DNA of 64,000 nucleotides from Mastigamoeba balamuthi (taxonomy: Eukaryota; Evosea; Mastigamoebida; Mastigamoebidae). A program made the translations under genes and the position numbers. The notes under the pieces were generated by a model. It did not search any database and had not been told where the DNA came from. It saw nothing but the letters and a program-made list of their open reading frames with translations. Below are positions 42,088 to 52,592 of the stretch, in pieces; within the stretch, counting starts at the first letter, position 1; every line of letters starts with the position of its first letter. The DNA lies in NCBI GenBank assembly GCA_902651635.1, contig CACRSC010000018.1, positions 657,864 to 721,863 of the forward strand, read 5' to 3'.

Positions 42088-45000
42088 TCAGAAGGCAGGG
42101 GCGCTGTAAACGGCAGCCTTCTCACGGTACCACCCAGCGGCATCCTCCATGTTCACGACGCCGTGCAGATAGTGCGAGTACTCGGTGTAGGTCGTGGCGA
42201 CGAGCTGTGAGCACACATAAACGTTATCAAGCGCCGAGGGGGAGGTGGCGGGAACAGAGGTAACGCACAGCCGGGAGCGGAAGCAGACCATCGGAGACCG
42301 AGGGCGTGTGGCCGCGATGGGAGCGAGGAGACATCTCAGCCAGCTTGGGGTTGGGCTGCATCACCCCGGCCTCGATGCAGCAGCGGGCAAACATGGCGGC
42401 GTTCTCGATGCTGCCCATCTGGAACAGCAACGCGAGAGCCCTGTGGAAGTCGCCGATCGCCACCAGAACCTCGATTGCGCGTCCGGTGCGCCCGGTCGAA
42501 GTGAGGAACGTGGCCCACCCACTCAGAATGCGCGAGGACTCGGGCTCATCGAGGGTGAGGTTGGCCAGCCACGCGGCGTCAGACCACCTGTTCTCGCTCG
42601 CCAGGTACTTGCAGGCGTCCTGTGCCTTACCGATGGCGCAGAGGAGCTGGACGCCCTCCTGCAGCAGCCCCTGGGCGATGAGCTGCGTCGCGACCAGCTT
42701 CGTGGTGTTGCGGAACGAGGACTGGCTGATGGTTGCCGCGACGATGCACGCCTTGAGGGCGGAGGTGTAGTCCAGCTTGGACCCTGTGCCAACGAGCAGG
42801 TCTACGGCCTCCTCCTTCCTGCCAAGCAGGATGTCGTTGCCCGCAATCTGCTTCTGCAGGTCCTGCGAGCCCTCCTGCTGCGAGCGCCCCAGCAGACCAC
42901 TCTGCACAACGACGCGCTCCGTCTCCACGTCCCTCGTCTGCTCGGGCGTGGCGAACGTGTTCAAGAACGGCGACAGCTCCAGCGCTCCCTGCGCTCCCTT
43001 CATGGGGACTGGGGACGCCGACTGCGGCACATGCGGCTCCGGCACAGATTCCTCGATGGCAGGGGAATCAGCAGACGCGGCGGCGGCGGCAGCAGCAGCA
43101 GCAGCCTTGGCCTCGCTTGCGTATTTGCGCAGGGCATGCTGCAGCAACTTCCACAGGCGCAGCTCGTACAAATTGCCCGTGGCGCGGGCCGTCACGATGC
43201 AGGCGCTTATGGTGTCCTCGCCCATCTTCGCCTGCTCTCCGACAAACGTGGAGAGGCTCGCTTCGTGCTCGGGGGACACGCCAGGCTCGCGTGCATTGAG
43301 CATGAGCGACTTGATGAAAAGCGCTTCCGACCCGATAGCCATGGGGCTCGTGTATGGCTTCTCGAAAACAGCAGTGCGGATAGGTGCATTGCACGTGGTG
43401 AGCAGGCGATCGAACACCCTGATGCAGCCGTCCGAGCAGAGGAAGATAGGGCTGTCGTCTACCCACGAGCAGGCGACGACATTGAGTGCGCTCTGCGAGA
43501 GATACGTCCCCAGGGCGAGGCGAGAGCCCGTGCTGACGTCCCACACGCCGACGTCGCCGTTCTGGAACGTCACCAGAACGTTGGCCGCCGCAGCGTTCGA
43601 AGCAGATGGGCAGAACTCGAGGGACGCGATTGCCCCGCGATGAGTCGGCACAGACTTCGTCGCCGACGCCCCGGCGTTGTAGCAAAACAGAGTCCCGGAC
43701 CCATCCGCGCTCACGATGTAACTCCCCTTGCTATGTACGTGTATCAGACAGGCCCCCACAGAACGAGCGTTACCTGGCGAGATCGTTGAGAATGCCCATT
43801 CCGAGGTCAATCTCCGTGAGGGCAGCCTGCACAGCGCTGCCGTGGATCACAGTGTAGCAGCGCGAATTCCCGGCCATGACCGCAGGCGCCGATCCGACGC
43901 CGAGCAACGTCCCGCCTGCCGAGGGCAGTGAGATCGCACGCAGTGATCAGTGCACGTACTCTCGACCACGTGGGCAGCGATGAACTGCTCAATGACATAG
44001 CTGGGCCCTTCCTCGTTGTCGGAGCTGGTGTTCTCGAAGGAAAGCGGGATGTTCGCCGCCTTTCCAAGGAGGTCTGAAAAACGATTAACGGTATTCAAAC
44101 GCGCATCGCTACCGCGGGAGGCGACCCACTCGACAGAGTTCACAACAGTGTCGGGGCGGATGGTCTTGAACAGCTGGGTGGTCCTCAGGTCCCACACTTC
44201 CATCGGGCCCTGCTGGAACAGAACGACGAAGTACTGCCCGGCAGGCGACACCTTCACCGACCTGATGTGGTACGGCTCTGGCTTCGCCGGCTTGTTTGTT
44301 GTTTTTGCAGCACACGTGAGCAGTGCTCCGGTAGGAAAAGGGCGCTTACGGCTCTGAGGTCCTTGACCAGGCCAGAGACGACGTCGACAAGGCTGAGGAC
44401 AGAGGTGTAGCGCGCGGGCTTGACACCCTCGAGCGCCTCGTGTCCCCATGCGAGAAGACGGTTCCTGTCGGCCCAGCAGAGCCCGCACACGGGCACCTTG
44501 AGCGCCTGCAGCGTCCTGCGCACCGATCCACGCTCGATATCGAGCACCTGGACAATGCCAGAGTCCATGCCAACAGCGACAGCCGCAGGCTCCCTCTCGG
44601 CGGCCGGGATGATGTCGTCCATCAGCGAGACGGCCTGCGGAGCGTCCGAGAACGACGGCAGGGTGGCCATGCACCGCGGTGGCCACGACAGGAACTCCTG
44701 GAAGCCCGTGACCACGAGCCTGCCACGGCGCGACGGGCGAGACTTGGAGGAACGCGAGGACGCGGGGCGGTCGCTTGCGGGGATCTCCTGGTACTCCCAG
44801 ACCCAGATGGACCCGTCGAGCGTCACGGTGGCGAAGTTGGTGTGGTTGGTGGGCGACAGCACGAGCGTGGCGGCCGCGGGCGCGCGGCGCTTCTCGCGGC
44901 GCTGCTGCTGCGTTGGGTCCGCGAGACCGCCCATCTCGTACTCGTAGCAGCCGGGCTTGCGGAACCACGCCGTGACCGCGCCGTCCTCGTGCATGCAGTA

Positions 45001-46680
45001 CAGCATGTTGGGGTTCTCCTCGCACAGCTGCAAGCCCACGCGGTGAGAGCATGCCATCCCCCCCACCCACCACAGCGGAGCGGGCGGACAATCATGGAGG
45101 AGAAGGCCTCGAGGCCGCGCTCGATGGGGGTCGTGGCGACGGCGCGCTGCAGGGGCAGGTCGAAGACGATGATCTCGCGCGCCAGCAGGAAGTAGACGAG
45201 GTTCCACGCGTGCGGGCTGAAGACAAACTGGCGGAACTCCCCGGGCATCGCGGGGCCCGCCGGCGTGCGGTCGATCGACTTGCGCCCCGGCAGCTGCACG
45301 ACGCTCGCCAGCATCCCTCCGCTGCTCGCCTGCGGGCTCGGCGGCGGCGCCTTGGCGGCGACCCTGCACTTGCGCTCGAACCTCCCGGGGAGCGCTAACA
45401 GGCAGGCCGGCAGGGCTCAGCCAAGTGCGACCAGGGAGCACTGCGACGCGTGTTGGGCCGCGCACCCTTGGGGTTGAAGTCGTAGATGAAGTGGAGGGNC
45501 CCACCACAGCGGAGCGGGCGGACAATCATGGAGGAGAAGGCCTCGAGGCCGCGCTCGATGGGGGTCGTGGCGACGGCGCGCTGCAGGGGCAGGTCGAAGA
45601 CGATGATCTCGCGCGCCAGCAGGAAGTAGACGAGGTTCCACGCGTGCGGGCTGAAGACAAACTGGCGGAACTCCCCGGGCATCGCGGGGCCCGCCGGCGT
45701 GCGGTCGATCGACTTGCGCCCCGGCAGCTGCACGACGCTCGCCAGCATCCCTCCGCTGCTCGCCTGCGGGCTCGGCGGCGGCGCCTTGGCGGCGACCCTG
45801 CACTTGCGCTCGAACCTCCCGGGGAGCGCTAACAGGCAGGCCGGCAGGGCTCAGCCAAGTGCGACCAGGGAGCACTGCGACGCGTGTTGGGCCGCGCACC
45901 CTTGGGGTTGAAGTCGTAGATGAAGTGGAGGGCCCCGGTGGAGGTCGCGAGGCCGAGAACGGCGGGCTCGAAGGGGCTGAAGCTGAGCGCGACGCCGGAC
46001 AGCATCTCGGGGATGGGCAGGCACCAGAGCTGCGACGAGGTCTCCACGCTCCACACGCACACGTGGCCCTGCGGCTGCTTCTCCGACTGCGACCTGTGCA
46101 GCGACACCAGCACGTCCGTGGACTCTGGCTGCCACTCGAGCTTGTCGACCGCCCCGGGTGAATCTGTTGCGGAGATCTTTTGAGCAAAAAGGGGGGGTGG
46201 TACAGTGGGGGGTGGGAGGGAAGTGGGTCTCGTATTGAAACGGCGCGCGCACCCTTGAAGATCGCCCGGGTCTTCCCGTCGCTGGGGGCGGGGCACACGT
46301 CAGAGGCGTGCGCGGAGGGAGGCGCGAGGCTCACTTGACGTTCCAGACGACGATGGAGCCGTAGGTGTCCGCGGACGCGAGCACCAGGTCGGTGCTGGTC
46401 GCGCTGCGCCCAAACGTGGGGCGCGCCCACTGCACAGTGGAGATGGGGGCTACGTGCTCGTCCAGGGTCTGGGCAGGGGGGCGTCGTTATGGACCGTCGC
46501 CCCCCGCACGGAGGAAGGAGGAGGGGGGTTTGGTTGGGTTCGCGAAACCTGAACGAGCTCGAGAGAGGACGGGGAGACGACGACGACGCAGCACTGGCAG
46601 CCGTACGCGAGGAGACCGTTGTACCAATCGGCCGCGCTGACGTTCTCCGCCGCCAGCCGTCCAGGAAAGAGACGCGCCAT
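42088..46680 (-). CDS. WDR11: WDR11-like WD40 protein, model broken by assembly duplication
   Basis: Large multi-exon gene for a WD40 protein with WDR11-like order: two N-terminal propellers and a helical C terminus. In WDR11 these form a Golgi/trans-Golgi tethering complex with FAM91A1 and C17orf75. Blocks: start MARLFPGRLAAENVSAADWY; propeller segments ending VLASADTYGSIVVWNV, DVLVSLHRSQSEKQPQGHVC and NFATVTLDGSIWVWEYQE; later VLVTFQNGDVGVWDVS; the helical part includes RAIEVLVAIGDFHRALALLF. A Glu/Ala loop has an Ala run. C terminus YTEYSHYLHGVVN. The exon coding LPGRFERKCRVAAK through VRPLR occurs twice (about 45071-45387 and 45505-45821) because of a duplicated 433-bp stretch; the true gene should have it once. 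Some exon ends (near 42290 and 45070) remain uncertain. Confidence 0.75.
45066..45932. repeat. 433-bp direct duplication around a single N
   Basis: 45066-45498 and 45500-45932 appear identical and are separated only by one n at 45499. The repeat covers one WDR11 exon and parts of two introns. Exact abutment on the n suggests overlapping contig ends placed side by side. Confidence 0.9.
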
Positions 46681-46904
46681 GTGAGACGATTATTCCGTTG
46701 TGATATGTGATCGCTCCGGATACTCACCCAGAAATCTCTCGAGATGCATCGCATCGCTGTGTGAGAACTCCGAGTGCCTCAAATCTCCGGTAACAAGCAC
46801 GACCAAACGAGCCAGTGTGCCGTTCTGAGTGGCATAAGTAATTGACTGGGTTATGGAATACTGCGGTTCTTTGTTTTTTGTTCTTTTGGACAAGATTAAC
46901 CGTT

Positions 46905-48125
46905 TTAAAGAGAGACAAGAGCAACAAGGGAGACAACAGCCAGCGCGGGCAGAACGTGAGGAGCCGCGCCGGGGATGAAGCTCGAGTCGTGGGCGGGCTT
47001 CTTGGAGCTGTGCGCCTTCGAGCTCGAGTGGGCCGGAGTCTTCGAGCTGGAGTGAGCGGGGGTCTTCGAGCTGGAGTGGGCCGGCGTCTTCGAGCTCGAC
47101 GTCGATGGGATCGGGGTCACGCCACCCTTGTTGAGGTGCGGGAGGAGCCACGCCATCTGAGGCCTGTCGGTGCCTGCAGTGATCGGCTGCAGAGACATGA
47201 AGTAGTCCTTCGGCCACCACGGACCGGCAGCCCACCACGACCAGCCGTACCACACGTCGCTGTTCTTCTCCATGTAGTTCAGCATCGCCTCGATGCTCGC
47301 CTGGCAGTTCTGGTTGTCGCCGCCGCCGAACTCGCCGAGGAAGGCCCTGACGCCCTGCTGCCTCGCCCACTGGGTGAAGCCCTCGAGGTTCTTGGTCTGG
47401 TCCGCCGCGGGGGCGCACTGCGGGTCCGTGCCCGAGTGGCCCTGGTCCGGGTACTGGTGCACCTCGACCATCATGTTGGGGTCCTTGGGGAATCCCGCGG
47501 CGACCCAGCCGTCGGCGTTGGACTTGCCGCCGTACCAGTTCCCTTGCCAGCTGTGCGCGCCGGTCCACGCGTTGCCGGGGATCAGGATGAGGTGCGTCTT
47601 CGTGATCTTGCGGATGGCGGTGTACGCGGCCTTGGCGGCAGAGAACCACTGGTCCGTGGGCATCTCCTTGGGCTCGTTCATCATCCCGATGATGATCTTG
47701 TCGTTGTTCTTGAAGATGGTGATGAGGCGCGTCCAGAAGTCGACGAACTTGTCGACAGGGAGGTCCGACGAGCCAATGACCTTGCCGTTCCACCGCGCGT
47801 AGTTGTGGGGGTCAAGCATCACGTGCGCGCCCTTGCTGGTGGCGTAGTTGACGATGTTCGTGAGCAGCGACAGCTCCGTCTGGTCGAAGTCGCCCCCGAG
47901 GGTCCGCTGCAGGCGCTCCCACCGGAAGGGGAGGCGGATGTAGTTCATGCCCTTCTGGCTGACGAGGTAGTCAACATCAGACTTCGTCGGGTACGTGTAG
48001 TCCTTGTCGAGCGTCCCGGGAAGGTTGCCTTCGCCGAACTCTGCCGATGCGAGGCTGACACCCGTCAGCTGCAGCGGAGCCGCGGCGCATGCGGCCGCAA
48101 GCGCAAGCACAATGGGCGCCCACAT
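46905..48125 (-). CDS. Secreted GH5 endoglucanase (cellulase) with repeat-rich tail
   Basis: Single-exon, 406-aa glycoside hydrolase family 5 enzyme, expected to cleave beta-1,4-glucans such as cellulose. Signal peptide MWAPIVLALAAACAAA. Family motifs: GMNYIRLPFRWERLQ, DPHNYARWNG, IIGMMNEPKEM (acid/base Glu in NEP), VEVHQYPDQGHSG and RAFLGEFGGG (nucleophile Glu). The tail has SSSKTPAH three times, then a hydrophobic end suggesting GPI anchoring. No intron, unlike nearly all neighbours, which is one reason to suspect transfer; its GC content matches the locus. A role in digesting plant or bacterial-biofilm polysaccharide, or in remodelling a cyst wall, is inference. Confidence 0.93.
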   Translation of the reverse strand: MWAPIVLALAAACAAAPLQLTGVSLASAEFGEGNLPGTLDKDYTYPTKSDVDYLVSQKGMNYIRLPFRWERLQRTLGGDFDQTELSLLTNIVNYATSKGAHVMLDPHNYARWNGKVIGSSDLPVDKFVDFWTRLITIFKNNDKIIIGMMNEPKEMPTDQWFSAAKAAYTAIRKITKTHLILIPGNAWTGAHSWQGNWYGGKSNADGWVAAGFPKDPNMMVEVHQYPDQGHSGTDPQCAPAADQTKNLEGFTQWARQQGVRAFLGEFGGGDNQNCQASIEAMLNYMEKNSDVWYGWSWWAAGPWWPKDYFMSLQPITAGTDRPQMAWLLPHLNKGGVTPIPSTSSSKTPAHSSSKTPAHSSSKTPAHSSSKAHSSKKPAHDSSFIPGAAPHVLPALAVVSLVALVSL

Positions 48126-48327
48126 GTTCGCCTTAGCAACTTGTTACAATAGTGTGAACCCTCTGAACGCCTATAAATGGCGGTTGGGATTCGATTGAAG
48201 GAAAAGCGCACACTTAGTGAAACTTGTATGTACAAGTATCTGAGTATCCACACAAAAAACCTCTGTAGGTACACTCCTCATCAACGGCTTGGGCAACAGA
48301 ACCGTGAATGTACCCCACCCCGCAGGC

Positions 48328-51300
48328 CTAATCGGTGTTTCGCAATCCAATGACTGTGTGCTCACACCCGAACGCGACAGAGAGGGCCTGAGATCCGGGC
48401 GCAAAGGCCAGCTTCTGCGGGCTCCTCTGTGGGCTGTTCGAATGGCCCAGCCCGAGCTGCCCTCTTGCGTTCCATCCCCACACGAACAGCTCGCCGCTCT
48501 CTGCACCTTCGGGTGAGTGTTTCAAACGCACCAGTAAAAAGAAGCTGTAACACACCGGTAATGATTGCCGTAGAGCAGCTACGGCAACCGCCAGTCTTAA
48601 CGGACGAGACGCGCACGCCGCGGAGGGCTGCCACGAGCAGCGGTATCTCCGACCTCGATGGCGAGCCCTCTCCGAGGCCGAGCTCGCCGTTGGCATTCCA
48701 CCCCCAGGTGAAGACCTCCCCCGATCCTGTGGAGCCCGGCGCTGAGAGAAAAAGCCCAGCGTAGGTGGCCACCAGCGCGCACCTAGCAGAGTGATGGTGT
48801 GGAAGCAGCCGCACGACACGCTCGTAACGGCGGTCTTGCGCCGCTTGGTCTCCTCCAGGAAGAAGGGAATGGCGGTCGGCGACTTGCGCGGGTTGGTGTC
48901 CCCGAGGCCGAGCTGACCGTAGTCGTTCCTGCCCCACGAGAGCAGCGTCTCGCCCGCCAGCGCGACCGTGTGGTGCGTGCCGCAGGAGAACGAGATCACG
49001 CGGCCCGGCAGGCCCGAGATGAGCTGCGGGTTCGAGACGCGCACCTGCGAGCAGCTCTCGCCGATGCCGAGCTGCCCATAGGCGTTGTAGCCCCACGCGA
49101 AGAGCTCGCCGGTGTCTGTGCAGGCGACTGTGTGCAGGCCGCCGCACTCGACGCGCACAATCTTCCTGCGCCCGAAACAGTGGGACGGAATGAGCGACGG
49201 CGAGGGCACACAGACGGAGGCGTCTTCGGCCTCGCCCAGGCCGAGCTGCCCCTTGTTGTTCCTGCCCCACGATGCCACCTCGCCCGTCTCTGAATTCGGC
49301 TGTAAGGGAAAAAAGACCGCCATCTCGTTCGCGAATACCGAGGATTGATACCACGTGCTCGTCGCCGCACGCTATGGCGCACAGGCGGTCCTTGAGAGGG
49401 ACCTTACGAGGGGTGCGACAGTCGTCTCCCACATTTCCGAATCCAAGCTGCCCGCTGTTGTTTCTCCCCCACGAGTAGAGATGTCCGCTCTCTGGAGCTC
49501 ACCGTCAGAGAACAGGGGAGACGAGTGATCACGCACGGGTGATTGCCATCGTGAAGTACTCGCCGCACGCGATCAGCGAGGGGAAGTTGTTTGGGTCGGT
49601 TCCGAAATAGTCGAGGACCATAGGAACAGGCCTGTTTGCCAGCTCGTCTCCCAGGCCCAGCTGCCCAAAATCAGCCCGACCGCACACCAGCAGGACTCCG
49701 GACTCTGCGGCGGGCCGGTCAGCGCAACAAAGGGTCGCGGTGTCCAGACCGCTGAACGTGACGGAGGAGATGTTGCGGGTGTGCCTGAGGAGGGCCGGCT
49801 GGACCGCGTTGCTCTTCTCCGACGAGGACGAAGACGAGTGCTTCTCGAGTCGCCCAGCAGCGTCCGTGTTCTTGGTCGCCCCAGGAATGTCCAGCTTCAC
49901 CTGTAAAGACCAGGTGACTGTGTGTTCTGCGTTCTCGCAAATTCAAACCTCGGGAATTGGAATGTTGTTGATTGCCCTCGTCGAAGTACCAAACCCAGCC
50001 AGATGGCCGCACTCGGGGACGCGAGGCACCACAACGGGCTCCATCACCTCCCTCAGCACCATCTGCAGAGCACTCGCGCCTCAGAGCGGTCGTCTCTCCC
50101 CCCGGTGCAGGTGTCGCAGGCGCACATCTATTCTGTTGTTGACCGTTGTTATCCACGACACCAACTCGAAATCGGGGGCCCCGCGGGCGAGCTCCGCGAC
50201 GAACGACTCCACGGCCCTGAACTCCGACGCGAGGGCCGTCGCCCTCGACAGCTGCTGCTCCGACTTGCGCGTGTTGTCCGCGTACTGCTTGGCGAGGGTC
50301 GCGGCCACGTCCTTGGCCCTCTGCTCGATGAGCCTCGCCAGCTCCGCGAACTTCTCGGCAAACGCGGCCTCGAGGCGGTCCTCGTCGGCCCTGCTCTTGC
50401 GCAGCGCCGCCTCCACCTGCACGACGGCGGCCTCGGCGGCCTCGCGCTTGGCGCGGACGCTGGCGACCGAGGCGTGGAGCTGCGGGCGGATCTTGGTCGC
50501 GGCGTCGGAGATGAGGCCCACGTTGTGCCCGCGGTGCTCGGCCGTCGCGCACATCGCGCAGACCGGCCTGGCGCACTCGGCGCAGAACAGCTGCAGCGAC
50601 CCGCTGGGGTGCTTGGAGCACATCCCCGGTGCGGCACGCTCGACGCGGACCTGCGACAGCGCCCCGCTCGACGCCGGCATCAACTATGCGGCCAGGGAAG
50701 GGCCCGAGGTCAGCGAGCTGGCCCTTCTACCGCAGGAAGAGGGTGGGGGGCAGCGGGGGCAGCCGTGCCTTGTCGTCGTGGTCGAAGAGGGTCGAGTGGG
50801 CGGCGCTGCAGCGGGTGCAGAGGTACTTGTTGCACTCGGGGCAGAAGCTGGTGGCCGGCGACTGGCACTTGCGCGGCGCGACGCTGCAGACGGGAGCGCC
50901 CGTCAGCACCGGCGACGGCGCGAGCAGCGACGGCGAGGAGGTCTGGGGCGAGGCGGCCGGCGACGACGACGACCCCGCGGGCGCCTTGGGCGGGGCGTCC
51001 GAGGCCGTCGAGAGCACGCGCTCCAGCGTCGACCAGTCGCGCCGCGACGTCGAGAGCGCGACGGGGGTGGGCACCGAGTCGATGGGGCAGCGGACCGAGT
51101 CGGAGCACTCCTGGCGCGCCCTGTCCGCGAGGGTGCCTGCGCAGAGGCTGCAGATGGTGTGGAGGCAGTCGAGTACGCTGCGAATGCAAAATAGAACGAC
51201 CCGGCGTGGCCGTGAGATCGCGAGGGGCTGAGAGGGGCGGCGCGCGTCCGAGACGGACCGGGGATCGTGGGCGGATAGGTCAAAGGGTACGTGGCAGAGG

Positions 51301-51353
51301 GGACAGTTGGATGGCCGAGAGACGCCGGCCACCTCCTGAGGTGAGGGGTCCAT
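48328..51353 (-). CDS. RING/B-box/coiled-coil protein fused to RCC1 repeats (TRIM-RCC1)
   Basis: 855 aa from nine exons: 51353-51259, 51177-50731, 50666-50126, 50062-49949, 49900-49537, 49491-49352, 49299-48783, 48726-48556, 48506-48328. All phases close. The RING is split by intron 1 (CPLCHVPFDLS, then LDCLHTICSLCAGTLADRA). Two B-boxes: CPECNKYLCTRCSAAH and CAECARPVCAMCATAEHRGH. A coiled coil follows (EAAVVQVEAALRKSRADED). The C-terminal half is an RCC1 propeller; SWGRNNKGQLGLGEAED, AWGYNAYGQLGIGES, SWGRNDYGQLGLGDT, TWGWNANGELGLGEG and VWGWNARGQLGLGHS are blade signatures. It is probably a ubiquitin E3 whose RCC1 propeller selects substrates or nucleotide-binding partners. An earlier in-frame ATG (51428) exists but nearly abuts the tRNA, so I prefer 51353. 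Confidence 0.9.
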
Positions 51354-51455
51354 TGTGCAAAACGCAGTGTCCTGTTTACGGGACGACGCGATTTCTGGGT
51401 ACTGGGCAGGTGCCGCTGTGAATTCCATCTCTCATGGCATCTATCATCTGTGAAA

Positions 51456-51527
51456 TCCGAAGTGGTGTAGTTGGTAACATAAGCGGCTCTCACCTGCTTG
51501 CCCCGGGTTCGATTCCCGGCTTCGGAA
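51456..51527 (+). tRNA. trnE-CUC: tRNA-Glu, anticodon CUC
   Basis: Full cloverleaf: acceptor TCCGAAG (51456-51462) pairs with CTTCGGA (51520-51526), followed by discriminator A. The anticodon stem 51482-51486/51494-51498 closes loop CTCTCAC, with anticodon CTC at 51489-51491. The T arm carries GGTTCGATTCC (B box) and the D arm TGGTGTAGTTGG (A box). No intron; CCA is not encoded, as in eukaryotes. It lies in the gap between two divergent protein genes. Confidence 0.96.
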
Positions 51528-51528
51528 C

Positions 51529-51534
51529 TTTTTT
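51529..51534 (+). terminator. RNA polymerase III terminator
   Basis: Six T residues directly after the tRNA-Glu gene, the standard Pol III stop signal. Confidence 0.85.
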
Positions 51535-51694
51535 GCCGTGCATCTCGTCGAGTAAAGGCGATTCACCAAGGCCCCCCTGTATCTCTGTAATCCATTGAAA
51601 GAGAACCCGCAGAAGATCGGGCAGTGACTCATAGATTTGGATTTCACATCGATATCTTGTTGTTGGCGCATTAACACAAACCCATCGTTGGGAC

Positions 51695-52592
51695 ATGTCG
51701 TTGTTCAACCGCTCTCAGGTTCAGGTCGGCTGTGCGCCCACCGCGGGCTCCACCACGACGAGCGCCAGGTGGGAGGGCAACTCGTGGACGCGCGCCTCTG
51801 TCTGCCCGGGCACGGGCGTCGTCCTCGAGGGCACCCTGCGCGACACGCGCATGCACCTCCTCACCAACGTCCCCCCGAGCTCCGACGTACGCAGGCCCCA
51901 CGCAGCGCCAGCGCACGACCCTCGACCCCCCCCACACACGCTCAGACGGATGCGAACACGCTCAGCTTCCCGGGAGGTTCCTGGCGCTGCACATCGAGGT
52001 GGCCTCTGCCAACCGCAGGAGGTACGGGGCTGATGGCGTGGAGATAGCGCCCGACCAGGCCCACACGCGCATCGAGCACCACGGGTACCTGAGCACGTCC
52101 AAGACGCGCTGCGCGTCCGAGGACGACATCAAGCCACAGGACGTCGCGCGCCTGCTCGGCAGCGAGCGCTTCCCGGGCACGGTGTCCGCAGCGTCGGCCA
52201 GCACGGTCGAGGTCTGGGCGGACGCCGCCAAGTTCATCCAGTCGGACTTTGTCAAGGGCAGGGGTACGGGCACCCCAGCAGCACTGGATGAGCTCGGCTA
52301 ACCGGCTGGGTGGGGGGGATGTGGGTCGCTGCCAGTGGTCAGGCTCAAGACGATCGGGGACAGCATCCTGGTGGAGAGCGTGACGGGGCTGGACGAGCAG
52401 AACCGCACGCTGCAGTACTACGCTGGCGAGTCGGCGGTGTCGCAGACGTGGGGCGACAAGATAGCGCAGGCCAAGGCGTCGTCGTCCTCGTCCCAGAAAA
52501 ACCAGGGCGGTGCGCAGAGCGGCGGGGAAATCCTCTCCCGTCTCACGTCGTTCCGCCCCCCAGAGCTTCGCGACGACTCGGAGTGGGATTAG
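51695..52592 (+). CDS. Unrecognised 248-aa protein
   Basis: Three exons (51695-51886, 51966-52263, 52336-52592); introns of 79 and 72 nt are GT-AG and phases close. The first exon (MSLFNRSQVQVGCAPTAGST) ends at PPSSD. The middle has YLSTSKTRCASEDDIKPQDV and the C terminus is Ser/Gln-rich, ending DDSEWD. No TM or signal peptide. I recognise no domain. The last codons recur at 53817-53933 with a 3-nt in-frame insertion, consistent with an allele under coding constraint. Confidence 0.65.

Noticed and set aside
48160-48185. TATAAA word (GCCTATAAATGGC) as promoter of the GH5 gene
   Set aside because: It is in plus-strand orientation, opposite to the minus-strand gene, so it would not serve that start in the normal sense.
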